Assembly: GCA_041855445.1 (NCBI GenBank)
Contig: JBHAEG010000033.1
Span: 1-40,657 of the forward strand
From: Faucicola sp041855445
GTDB taxonomy: Bacteria; Pseudomonadota; Gammaproteobacteria; Pseudomonadales; Moraxellaceae
DNA: 40,657 nt
Reading direction: 5' to 3'
In this document: positions 16,835-24,260 of the stretch, one piece after another
How the letters are laid out: the number at the start of each line of letters is the position of its first letter
Position numbering within the stretch: the first letter of the stretch is position 1
Translations under genes and position numbers: made by a program
The notes under the pieces: model-generated
Told to the model about the DNA's origin: nothing
The model's database searches: none
The model's input: only the letters and a program-made list of their open reading frames with translations

Positions 16835-17350
16835 ATGAGTATAAACACAACATCGGTCACTTGTTATCTTGGATTAGGCAGTAATTTAGCCAATGATTTA
16901 GGTTCACCGATAGAGCATATTCAGCAAGCAGTTGCATCTTTACAACAAATACCCCAAATCGAAAATGTCAAATGTTCATCATTGTATGTATCTGCTCCAA
17001 TGGGTGTGCTTGACCAACCAGATTTTATCAATGCGGTGGTTGAAACTTCGACCACATTATCCGCTTTTGAATTATTAGCGGTATGCCAACAGTTAGAGAA
17101 ACAAGCCAAACGCCAACGATTAAGACATTGGGGAGAACGTAGTCTTGATGTCGATGTACTATTATATGGTAATGAACAAATTTATAGTGAAGATTTAACT
17201 ATTCCCCATGTTGGTTTAACAAAGCGTAATTTTGTATTAATCCCTTTGTTAGAAATCAATCCTACCTTAACCGTGAATGGTCAATTACTTAATGAATTAC
17301 CCACCAGCCAAGATTGGACAGGAATTCGTTTGTATGCCCCATATCAGTAA
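16835..17350 (+). CDS. folK: 2-amino-4-hydroxy-6-hydroxymethyldihydropteridine pyrophosphokinase
   Basis: 171 residues, normal for HPPK. It starts at ATG 16835 with AGGT 5 nt upstream. Family motifs: YLGLGSNLAND at the N-terminus, DQPDFINAVVE (about 67-77), KRQRLRHWGERSLDVDVLLYG with the two catalytic Asp residues (DVD, about 106-108), and IPHVGLTKRNFVLIPLLEI. It transfers pyrophosphate from ATP to hydroxymethyldihydropterin in folate synthesis. It sits between pcnB and panB, an arrangement known from other gammaproteobacteria, and probably shares their transcript. Confidence 0.96.
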   Translation: MSINTTSVTCYLGLGSNLANDLGSPIEHIQQAVASLQQIPQIENVKCSSLYVSAPMGVLDQPDFINAVVETSTTLSAFELLAVCQQLEKQAKRQRLRHWGERSLDVDVLLYGNEQIYSEDLTIPHVGLTKRNFVLIPLLEINPTLTVNGQLLNELPTSQDWTGIRLYAPYQ

Positions 17351-17363
17351 CAAGGAACTCTGA

Positions 17364-18161
17364 ATGATTACTTTATCAACGTTAAATAAATATAAAGCCA
17401 ATGGCGAAACTTTTTCATGTTTAACCTGTTATGATGCAAGTTTTGCTCACGCCATGCAACAAGCAGAAATTGACACGATTTTAATTGGCGATAGTTTAGG
17501 CATGGTGGTACAAGGACAAGCTTCAACTGTGCCTGTCACTGTGGCTGATATGGCTTATCATACCCAAAATGTCGCCCGTGCCAATCATCATGCGTTAATC
17601 ATTGCCGACCTACCATTTATGAGCTACAGTACATTAACTGACGGTATTGCCAATGCTCGGACATTAATGCAAGCAGGAGCAAACGTGATTAAAATCGAAG
17701 GTGGTGCAGAACTTTGCGAATTAGTCACTATTTTAGCAAAATCAGGTACACCAACTTGTGTACATTTAGGATTAACGCCACAATCCGTCAATGTATTTGG
17801 CGGTTATAAAGTACAAGGAAAAACTGAAACCTCTGCTCAAAAATTATTATCTGACTGTCAAGCAGTCGTTGAGGCTGGAGCAAGTATGTTATTACTTGAA
17901 TGCGTGCCAGCCTCACTAGCCAAACAAGTCACCGAAACTTTCCCTGTACCTGTCATTGGTATTGGAGCAGGTGTAGACTGTGATGGGCAAGTGTTAGTCA
18001 TGCATGATATGCTTGGTGTTTACACTCGAAAACCAGCCAAATTTGTCAAAAATTTTCTCACTGACAGTAATAACCAAACGGGCGATATTGTTGGTGCTTT
18101 TACAGCATTTCATCAGGCAGTCAAAACTCGCCAGTTTCCTACGGTTGAACATAGTTTTTAA
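17364..18161 (+). CDS. panB: 3-methyl-2-oxobutanoate hydroxymethyltransferase
   Basis: 265 residues; TIM-barrel ketopantoate hydroxymethyltransferase. It transfers a hydroxymethyl group from methylene-THF to ketoisovalerate, the first committed step to pantothenate. Mg-binding and active-site motifs: LIGDSLGMVVQG (Asp about 43), IADLPFMSY (Asp about 82), NVIKIEGG (Glu about 112), HLGLTPQSVNVFGGYKVQG, LLECVPASLA (catalytic Glu about 179) and VIGIGAGVDCDGQVLV. It is 13 nt after folK with AAGGA before the ATG. panC follows. Confidence 0.97.
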   Translation: MITLSTLNKYKANGETFSCLTCYDASFAHAMQQAEIDTILIGDSLGMVVQGQASTVPVTVADMAYHTQNVARANHHALIIADLPFMSYSTLTDGIANARTLMQAGANVIKIEGGAELCELVTILAKSGTPTCVHLGLTPQSVNVFGGYKVQGKTETSAQKLLSDCQAVVEAGASMLLLECVPASLAKQVTETFPVPVIGIGAGVDCDGQVLVMHDMLGVYTRKPAKFVKNFLTDSNNQTGDIVGAFTAFHQAVKTRQFPTVEHSF

Positions 18162-18223
18162 CTATAGTATTTAACTGTTTTTAAATATCTTAGCCATTAT
18201 TCAATGTTAAGGTTTTGAATTTT

Positions 18224-19081
18224 ATGAATAAACAACCGCAAATCTACCATACAATTCAACAATTACGCCAACAGTTACAATCTTATCAAAATCAAAAAAT
18301 TGGACTTGTGCCAACGATGGGTAATTTACATGATGGACATTTACAGCTGGTAAAAATTGCTCAACAACATTGCGATATTGTCGTGGTTAGCATTTTTGTT
18401 AATCCAACCCAGTTTGGTGTTGGCGAAGATTTTGACAGTTATCCACGTACTTTATCAGCAGACATTGAAAAACTTGCTAGTGTGCAAACCGACCTAGTTT
18501 TTGCACCTAGTGTTGAAGAAATGTATCCAACCTTGCCACCACAAACACATATTTCTATGGGTGACATTGCTAAAAAATTATGCGGAAAATCTCGTCCAAC
18601 CCATTTTGATGGCGTGGGCATTGTTGTTAGTAAATTATTTAACATTGTTCAACCAGATATTGCGGTGTTTGGCAAAAAAGATTATCAACAATTAGCGATT
18701 ATTCGTCAATTAGTCGCTGAATTAAATTTTAATATTGAGATTATTGGGGCAGATATTGTTCGCTCAGCAGATGGTTTAGCCTTATCCTCACGCAATCAAT
18801 ATTTAACTACTGAGCAACGAGCTATTGCACCAAGATTACAACAATGTTTACAACAGTTAAAAAATCAATTGCAACAGGCTAATTTTACCGAATTTGACAA
18901 TCTTGTACAAAAGAGCAAAGATTATCTAAACAATCATGGCTTTAATGTTGATTACTTAGCATTATATAATCCACAATTACAGCCTTTAGCTCAAACTGAT
19001 AGCCAAGCCGTTCTGTTAGTAGCAAGCTGGCTGGGCAATGCAAGATTATTAGATAATCTTGAATTTAATTTAACAAAGTAA
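18224..19081 (+). CDS. panC: Pantothenate synthetase
   Basis: 285 residues from the ATG at 18224; a TTG three codons upstream is in frame but AAGG lies 11 nt before the ATG and MNKQPQIYHTIQQL suits the family. PanC condenses pantoate and beta-alanine with ATP. Motifs: VPTMGNLHDGHLQLV with the HxGH nucleotide signature, VSIFVNPTQFG, PTHFDGVGIVVSKLFNIVQPD, FGKKDYQQL and the KMSKS-equivalent GLALSSRNQYL. It is 62 nt after panB; panD, which supplies beta-alanine, lies 15 kb away in this window. Confidence 0.97.
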   Translation: MNKQPQIYHTIQQLRQQLQSYQNQKIGLVPTMGNLHDGHLQLVKIAQQHCDIVVVSIFVNPTQFGVGEDFDSYPRTLSADIEKLASVQTDLVFAPSVEEMYPTLPPQTHISMGDIAKKLCGKSRPTHFDGVGIVVSKLFNIVQPDIAVFGKKDYQQLAIIRQLVAELNFNIEIIGADIVRSADGLALSSRNQYLTTEQRAIAPRLQQCLQQLKNQLQQANFTEFDNLVQKSKDYLNNHGFNVDYLALYNPQLQPLAQTDSQAVLLVASWLGNARLLDNLEFNLTK

Positions 19082-19097
19082 TAAGGAGATTTTATCC

Positions 19098-19985
19098 ATG
19101 ACACACCCACAAAACTCGATAAGTGTCATTGTAGTTTCTGGGCGGTCGGGTTCTGGCAAAACATCAGCAATTAATATCTTAGAAGATTTTGGCTATTATG
19201 CGATTGATAATTTGCCTTTATTACTTGTGCCTGATGTGGTCGCCAAATTGGTAAACGATAGCCAAATTTATAAAGTAGCATTAGGAATTGATGTGCGAGC
19301 TCCTCAAGCAGATTTATCAAAATTTGCTGATGTTTATCAAAAACTGATTAATAATTACGGACAACAAGCCATCAAAATCTTGTATGTTACTGCTCAAGAA
19401 GGCGTATTAGTAGCTCGCTTTGGTGCGACTCGCCGAGTACACCCATTGATGGCAACCATGAATAATTTGCCAAACGCTATCCGTAAAGAAATCGAATTAT
19501 TAGAACCAATTGCCACACGAGCCGATATTAAAATCGATACCAGCTCTTTAAACATTCATGAATTAAAAGAACAAATTCGCAATCATTTAGGCGTTGATAA
19601 TCAAGTGATAGTCAATATTTTATCATTTGGTTTTAAATATGGCAGTCCGATTGATGCTGATTTTGTGTTTGATGTGCGGATTTTACCAAATCCTCATTGG
19701 AAAGTTGAGTTACGCAAACAAACAGGTAACGATGATGGCGTAAAAGCTTTTTTTGCTGAATATCCAGAAGTCGATGAAATGACAAAAGATATTAGCCGTT
19801 TTTTAACGCGTTGGTTGCCTGACTTTTTACATAATAATCGTCATACTGTCACGATTGCTATTGGTTGTACAGGAGGCAAACATCGGTCGGTATTTGTGGC
19901 ACAAGCAGTTGGCACAAATATTGCCAATACTTTACCAACAAATATGACTGTCAAAGTTAAACATCGAGAAAAAAGTCATTGGTAA
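19098..19985 (+). CDS. rapZ: RNase adapter protein RapZ (YvcJ family)
   Basis: 295 residues. Walker A GRSGSGKTSA (about 15-24), then YYAIDNLPLLLVP, LYVTAQEGVLVARFGATRRVHPL and the C-terminal domain with FGFKYGSPIDADFVFDVR, NPHWKVELRKQTG and IGCTGGKHRSVFVA. In E. coli RapZ binds GlcN6P and small RNAs to control glmS; elsewhere it is an ATP/GTP-binding protein. Unlike in enterobacteria it is not beside rpoN/ptsN but follows panC by 16 nt with AAGGAG before the ATG, so it is probably co-transcribed with the pan genes. Regulatory details in this organism are not known. Confidence 0.94.
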   Translation: MTHPQNSISVIVVSGRSGSGKTSAINILEDFGYYAIDNLPLLLVPDVVAKLVNDSQIYKVALGIDVRAPQADLSKFADVYQKLINNYGQQAIKILYVTAQEGVLVARFGATRRVHPLMATMNNLPNAIRKEIELLEPIATRADIKIDTSSLNIHELKEQIRNHLGVDNQVIVNILSFGFKYGSPIDADFVFDVRILPNPHWKVELRKQTGNDDGVKAFFAEYPEVDEMTKDISRFLTRWLPDFLHNNRHTVTIAIGCTGGKHRSVFVAQAVGTNIANTLPTNMTVKVKHREKSHW

Positions 19986-20095
19986 TTCATCACTAACGAC
20001 AAGATTTTATCACTTTATGTTATCTATGTGATGATTATGTTATCATTTATCCTAAAAATGTGTTTTAACAAATCCTCACAAGGAATTTTACTGTT

Positions 20096-21181
20096 ATGAT
20101 GTTAAATCGTTTTCAGCCAATTGTGGTAGCAGGATTACTACCTTTATTGGTCTTTCCATGGTTTACTACGACTATCGCAGGGCAAATTGACTTTTGGCTA
20201 TTGTGGTTAGTAGCAATGGTTTTGGTAGGCTTGCCATTAGTTTTTGCAGAAATTGGACTTGCTCACCGCAGTAATAGCACTGCTTTAGTCGCTCTACCAA
20301 AATTAACCCGAGATGCAGATATTAGCACAATATGGCGTGGATTTGGTTGGCTGACGATTTTATTATTATTAATTGTTATTGCAAGATTAATTAATAATTC
20401 AGTGGTCATACTTAGCCCAATGTTTGCTGGTGTTTCAGCATTTGCCATTCTAGGCATAATGACATTAATTGTGATAGCTATAAGTTTTACTAAAAATATA
20501 TCAGGATTGATAGCTGTTGCCTGTGCAATGATTGCCATTTTAATCAATTTAACGCAGTCGGCAACACCCACATGGCAAATCACTAGCATTTCTTTACAAG
20601 AATGGTCGATGGCGATTGTGTTAGCATTAATTTCGGTTGGTGTGGCAACTGGGCTTTATTGGCATAGTCGGGCTAATCAATTACTCATTGAAAATCAACA
20701 AGATAATAAACGGTTAATCGCTAGCCGTTATGTGCTACCAATCTGGGGATTACAATTGTTGGTTGGTGGATTTATGGCAATGGCAACGCCACCTGCCTCA
20801 TCATTAGTTGCTACTTTATATGTGATAGCAATGTTAGCAGGTTCTGCTTATTTATTACAGCTAGTAACCAATCAAATATCATTACGATTACACCAACAAT
20901 CTTTTAATTTTTTATTACTAGTTATCATAGCAGTATTTGGGGCTGGATTATCATTAATTCCAGAATTTTTATTAAATCATTTATTGGTATTATTAAGCTT
21001 TTTATCGGCTGTTTGGTTAGCGATTTTTATCGGCTGGCAAATGAAAATCAGCCATGTGCGTAAATCATTAAATTTTCAATCTGAAGCAATATACAACTTA
21101 TGGCGGATTGCGGTACGCATTATTGTACCATTGGCGGTTATTTTAGCAGTCATTGGTTGGGGATTATCATGGCTGAGTTAA
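20096..21181 (+). CDS. Shortened NSS-like (sodium:neurotransmitter symporter-type) membrane protein
   Basis: 361 residues with about 11 hydrophobic segments. The phrase MVLVGLPLVFAEIGLAHRS (about 41-59) resembles TM2 of NSS transporters (GLPLLLAEIALGRR), the N-terminal LLVFPWF resembles the TM1 RFP break, and the C-terminus ends with a GWGLSWLS-like last helix. The protein is shorter than LeuT-type transporters (about 450-500 residues) and the TM1 Na+/substrate Asn-Gly motif is not visible, so transport activity is doubtful. AAGGA precedes the ATG by 10 nt; a second ATG follows immediately. It overlaps rnfH by 13 nt. Family assignment is tentative. Confidence 0.55.
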   Translation: MMLNRFQPIVVAGLLPLLVFPWFTTTIAGQIDFWLLWLVAMVLVGLPLVFAEIGLAHRSNSTALVALPKLTRDADISTIWRGFGWLTILLLLIVIARLINNSVVILSPMFAGVSAFAILGIMTLIVIAISFTKNISGLIAVACAMIAILINLTQSATPTWQITSISLQEWSMAIVLALISVGVATGLYWHSRANQLLIENQQDNKRLIASRYVLPIWGLQLLVGGFMAMATPPASSLVATLYVIAMLAGSAYLLQLVTNQISLRLHQQSFNFLLLVIIAVFGAGLSLIPEFLLNHLLVLLSFLSAVWLAIFIGWQMKISHVRKSLNFQSEAIYNLWRIAVRIIVPLAVILAVIGWGLSWLS

Positions 21182-21468
21182 AGCAAATGCACACACCCTT
21201 TCAGATAACGATTGCGTTTGCTCCCAATGCGTCATTACATTTATATCAGACATTAACGCTTGAACATCACACCACTATTCAAGCATTGATAGAAAGTTTG
21301 GGCTGGCACCAACAATATACAGATTTTTTTCATCAATATGATGTTGGAATTTTTTCAAAAAAAGTTGATTGGGATACTCAATTAACGGCGGGCGATAGGG
21401 TGGAAATTTACCGCCCACTGACCATCGACCCCATGAAAAAGCGTAAAAACAAACAAAAATCTAAATAA
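21169..21468 (+). CDS. rnfH: RnfH family ubiquitin-like protein
   Basis: 99 residues from the ATG at 21169, inside the end of the preceding gene; an ATG six codons later (21187) is possible. RnfH/UPF0125 family: ITIAFAPNASLHLYQTLTLEHHTTIQALIESLG, then VGIFSKKVDWDTQLTAGDRVEIYRPLTIDPMKKRKN, the invariant family tail (GDRVEIYRPL.DPK..RR). It is a small beta-grasp protein of unclear function. It is convergent with bamE across only 10 nt, a widespread rnfH/bamE neighbourhood; smpB and ratA, often nearby, are not in the window. Confidence 0.92.
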   Translation: MAELKQMHTPFQITIAFAPNASLHLYQTLTLEHHTTIQALIESLGWHQQYTDFFHQYDVGIFSKKVDWDTQLTAGDRVEIYRPLTIDPMKKRKNKQKSK

Positions 21469-21478
21469 TATCAAAGTT

Positions 21479-21832
21479 TTAACGTTCGATTTTACTCACA
21501 ACGCCTGCTTGATTAAAATAAATTTTAACGTATTGTTTTGCATTATGTACACTAGCGATATTTTTCTTTTTAGCAGGTGTTCCTGCGGTAAAGTCATAAA
21601 TATAATCCCAACGATTTGGATTTAAAGTATCTCGTACGGCTGGACTACCTAAAATATATAACACTTGATTTTGTGTCATGCCAACTTTCACTTGGTCAAA
21701 TTTAGCTTGATTAATTGGCGTTCCTTGTGCCACATCAATTTTATACACCCCTACCCATGAACAAGCAGGTAATATACAAGTCAAAGAAACTAACACAGGT
21801 AGCAGTACAATTTTTTTTACAGATATCGTCAT
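21479..21832 (-). CDS. bamE: Outer membrane assembly lipoprotein BamE (SmpA)
   Basis: 117 residues. Lipoprotein signal with hydrophobic LLPVLVSLTCI and lipobox LPAC (acylated Cys about 24). The mature SmpA/OmlA domain shows VYKIDVAQGTPINQAKFDQVKVGMTQNQVLYILGSPAVRD and WDYIYDF, with VKIYFNQAGVVSKIE at the end. BamE is an outer-membrane lipoprotein of the BAM complex. It is divergent from fur and convergent with rnfH, as in many gammaproteobacteria. Confidence 0.96.
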   Translation of the reverse strand: MTISVKKIVLLPVLVSLTCILPACSWVGVYKIDVAQGTPINQAKFDQVKVGMTQNQVLYILGSPAVRDTLNPNRWDYIYDFTAGTPAKKKNIASVHNAKQYVKIYFNQAGVVSKIER

Positions 21833-21931
21833 GATATAATCACTTTAAATTCAGCTAAAAAATTATTCACAATGATACGTTATTTAACAGCGATTGCCTA
21901 CTGTTTAGGATAGAATTTTAATAATTTATCA

Positions 21932-21969
21932 GTGAAAAATATGTTTTTCACCAGCAGATTTGATATGAT
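21932..21969 (+). promoter_or_regulatory. fur promoter region with inverted repeat
   Basis: A perfect 8-bp inverted repeat GTGAAAAA-TATG-TTTTTCAC (21932-21951) lies just upstream of a candidate -10 TATGAT (21964-21969). The repeat covers the expected -35 position, so it could be an operator. No good 19-bp Fur box is seen here. Confidence 0.35.
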
Positions 21970-22017
21970 AAACCATATTTTTTGCACGTCACATACCATA
22001 ATAAATGAGGATTATTT

Positions 22018-22449
22018 ATGAGTTTTAATCAGGATTTACGCCGTGCTGGCTTAAAAGTTACTTTACCTAGACTAAAAATTTTGGAGTTATTAGAAAATAC
22101 TGACAAACATCATATGAGTGCTGAAGATGTTTATAAGTCATTAATTGAACAAGGGGAAGATGTTGGCTTAGCAACAGTTTACCGTGTTTTAACCCAATTT
22201 GAACAAGCAGGCATCGTACAACGTCACAATTTTGAAAATAATTTATCAGTCTTTGAAATTGCTCAAGAAGGACATCATGACCACTTAGTGTGTGACCAAT
22301 GTGGAAAAATTGTCGAGTTTCATAATGAAGATATTGAACATTTACAAGAACAAGTTGCTGAGGAATATGGTTTTAAATTATCAGGGCATTCGTTGGTATT
22401 GTATGGCATTTGCGATGATGAAAAATGTCGTAGTGCAACTAAAAAATAA
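22018..22449 (+). CDS. fur: Ferric uptake regulator Fur
   Basis: 143 residues. N-terminal winged helix (AGLKVTLPRLKILELLE through GLATVYRVLTQFEQAGIV, the DNA-recognition segment). The dimerisation/metal domain has HHDHLVCDQCGKIVEF (His and Cys ligands about 88-103) and a C-terminal CDDEKC pair. Fur represses iron-uptake genes when loaded with Fe2+. AGGATTATTT precedes the ATG. It is divergent from bamE, a typical arrangement. Confidence 0.97.
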   Translation: MSFNQDLRRAGLKVTLPRLKILELLENTDKHHMSAEDVYKSLIEQGEDVGLATVYRVLTQFEQAGIVQRHNFENNLSVFEIAQEGHHDHLVCDQCGKIVEFHNEDIEHLQEQVAEEYGFKLSGHSLVLYGICDDEKCRSATKK

Positions 22450-22476
22450 CTCACAAATGCCATTATCAATCAAAAT

Positions 22477-24024
22477 TTAACGATGTTTTAAGTGGTGAGG
22501 ACGAAATCCTGTGGCTAATAATGCAATGCCATAAACAACCGCTCCCACCACACAAATTAACAGTAACGCAAAAACACGTTGCCATTGACCCGCATTACTT
22601 GGAAAAAGCTCTACAGCAAACCATAACGCCACACCCATACAGACATTGGCAAATAAAAATTGTGCCATTAATTTTTTCCAATGGCTACCAAAACGGAAAA
22701 TATCCCGTTTATGTAAAAAATAATATAACAATCCTGCATTTACCACTGATGCTCCTGTGGTTGCTAATGCTAAACCTGCATGCAAAGAAATTCCTAGTAG
22801 ATAAAATAATCCAATAAAACTTGCACTAAAAATCATATTAGCAAATACTGAGGCAATCCCAATTTTTACAGGGGTTTTCGTGTCCTGTCTAGCAAAAAAA
22901 GCAGGTGCAAAAATTTTAATCAACATAAAACCTAAAATACCACCTGCCATACTTTTTAATGCCAAACCTGCCATTAACGCATCATTCATGCCAAACTCAC
23001 CACGCATAAACAACGACATCATCAACACATCACTAATCATAAACATCGCAATCGATGCAGGCAATCCAACCAAAACAATCAAACGAGATGCCCAATCAAG
23101 TGTTTTACGAAACTCGACATCATCACCCTTTGCACGGCTGGCAGATAGACTTGGTAAAATTACTGTACCAATCGCAACGCCAATCAAGCCTAAAGGCAAT
23201 TCACTCATACGCTCTGCTGCATACAGCCAAGAAACAGACCCCGTTTGCATCAATGAGGCAAATACTGTATTTAATAATAAATTAATTTGGGTGACTGACA
23301 CCCCAAAAATCGCAGGTAACATTAATGCCAAAATACGTTTTACCCCTTCATGTTGAAAATCAATTTTAGGCATAACCAACAATTTTTGACTATAAAGTTG
23401 AGGTAATTGAATAAATAACTGTAATATGCCTGAAACTGCTACTGCATAACCTAATGCCATAATTGGCTTTGACATCATTGGTGCTAAAATTAATGCACCA
23501 CCAATCATACACAAATTGAGTAAAACAGGAGCAAAAGCAGGCATCGCAAACCGTTGATAACTTTGCAAAATACTACCAGCAAACGCCGTTAGCGAAATAA
23601 ATAATAAATAAGGAAACGTTAAACGTAATAAATCAGTCGCCGTATGAAATTTTTCACTATCATTACTAAACCCTGGAGCAAACAAAGTAATAACATAGGG
23701 AGCAAAGGTGATAACAATCACCGTTAATAATGATAAAATTAAAGTTAATGCCCCAGATACTCGACTAATTAAAATTTGTACTTCTGTTAAATGATATTTT
23801 GTTTTATATTCGGACAACACAGGAACAAATGCCTGCGAAAATGCCCCCTCAGCAAATAATCGCCGTAAAAAATTTGGAATTTTAAACGCCACCAAAAAAG
23901 CGTCCATCAAACCGCCCGCACCAAATACCGCCATCACAATCATATCACGCACCAGCCCCATAATACGGGATAGCATAGTCATCGAACTGACAATCATGGT
24001 TGAGCGAAATAACCGACTCGCCAT
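22477..24024 (-). CDS. murJ: Lipid II flippase MurJ
   Basis: 515 residues from the ATG at 24024, chosen because AAGG lies 7 nt upstream and MASRLFRSTMIVSSMTMLSRIMGLVRD is the classic MurJ N-terminus; the frame is open 20 codons further upstream without family resemblance. About 14 membrane segments. Signature residues include GLVRDMIVMAVFGAGGLMDAF and IPNFLRRLFAEGAFSQAFVPV (Arg residues lining the cavity). MurJ flips lipid-linked peptidoglycan precursors across the inner membrane. It is convergent with fur over 27 nt and divergent from purL. Confidence 0.96.
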   Translation of the reverse strand: MASRLFRSTMIVSSMTMLSRIMGLVRDMIVMAVFGAGGLMDAFLVAFKIPNFLRRLFAEGAFSQAFVPVLSEYKTKYHLTEVQILISRVSGALTLILSLLTVIVITFAPYVITLFAPGFSNDSEKFHTATDLLRLTFPYLLFISLTAFAGSILQSYQRFAMPAFAPVLLNLCMIGGALILAPMMSKPIMALGYAVAVSGILQLFIQLPQLYSQKLLVMPKIDFQHEGVKRILALMLPAIFGVSVTQINLLLNTVFASLMQTGSVSWLYAAERMSELPLGLIGVAIGTVILPSLSASRAKGDDVEFRKTLDWASRLIVLVGLPASIAMFMISDVLMMSLFMRGEFGMNDALMAGLALKSMAGGILGFMLIKIFAPAFFARQDTKTPVKIGIASVFANMIFSASFIGLFYLLGISLHAGLALATTGASVVNAGLLYYFLHKRDIFRFGSHWKKLMAQFLFANVCMGVALWFAVELFPSNAGQWQRVFALLLICVVGAVVYGIALLATGFRPHHLKHR

Positions 24025-24211
24025 AGAATTACCTTGTAATTTGTAATTGTAAAAAAATACTAGATTATAACATTTTTCAATCAATAAATAACAAAATAAC
24101 GTAGCTTAAGGTCGGTTTATGAAACTATAAAGGTATTACCACTAACATTATCCTAAATCACAAGAAATTTTATGAATTGGATTTGGTTTGGTGGTGGCAG
24201 TAGGTCAATGT

Positions 24212-24217
24212 TATAAT
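24212..24217 (+). promoter_or_regulatory. Candidate -10 box of purL
   Basis: A perfect TATAAT lies 43 nt before the purL ATG. The -35 region is poor (GGTTTGG-rich), and no PurR-like operator is recognised. Confidence 0.4.
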
Positions 24218-24260
24218 ATCGAAACTATTCAAAATTTTAGCCTAACTGTGGAATGTAACT

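Noticed and set aside
21955..21980. Fur box upstream of fur (TGATATGATAAACCATATT)
   Set aside because: Only about 9 of 15 positions match the 7-1-7 consensus; not distinguishable from AT-rich background.
22521..23356. Plus-strand open frames within murJ
   Set aside because: Antisense shadows of a well-supported membrane protein gene; no ribosome-binding sites or domains.
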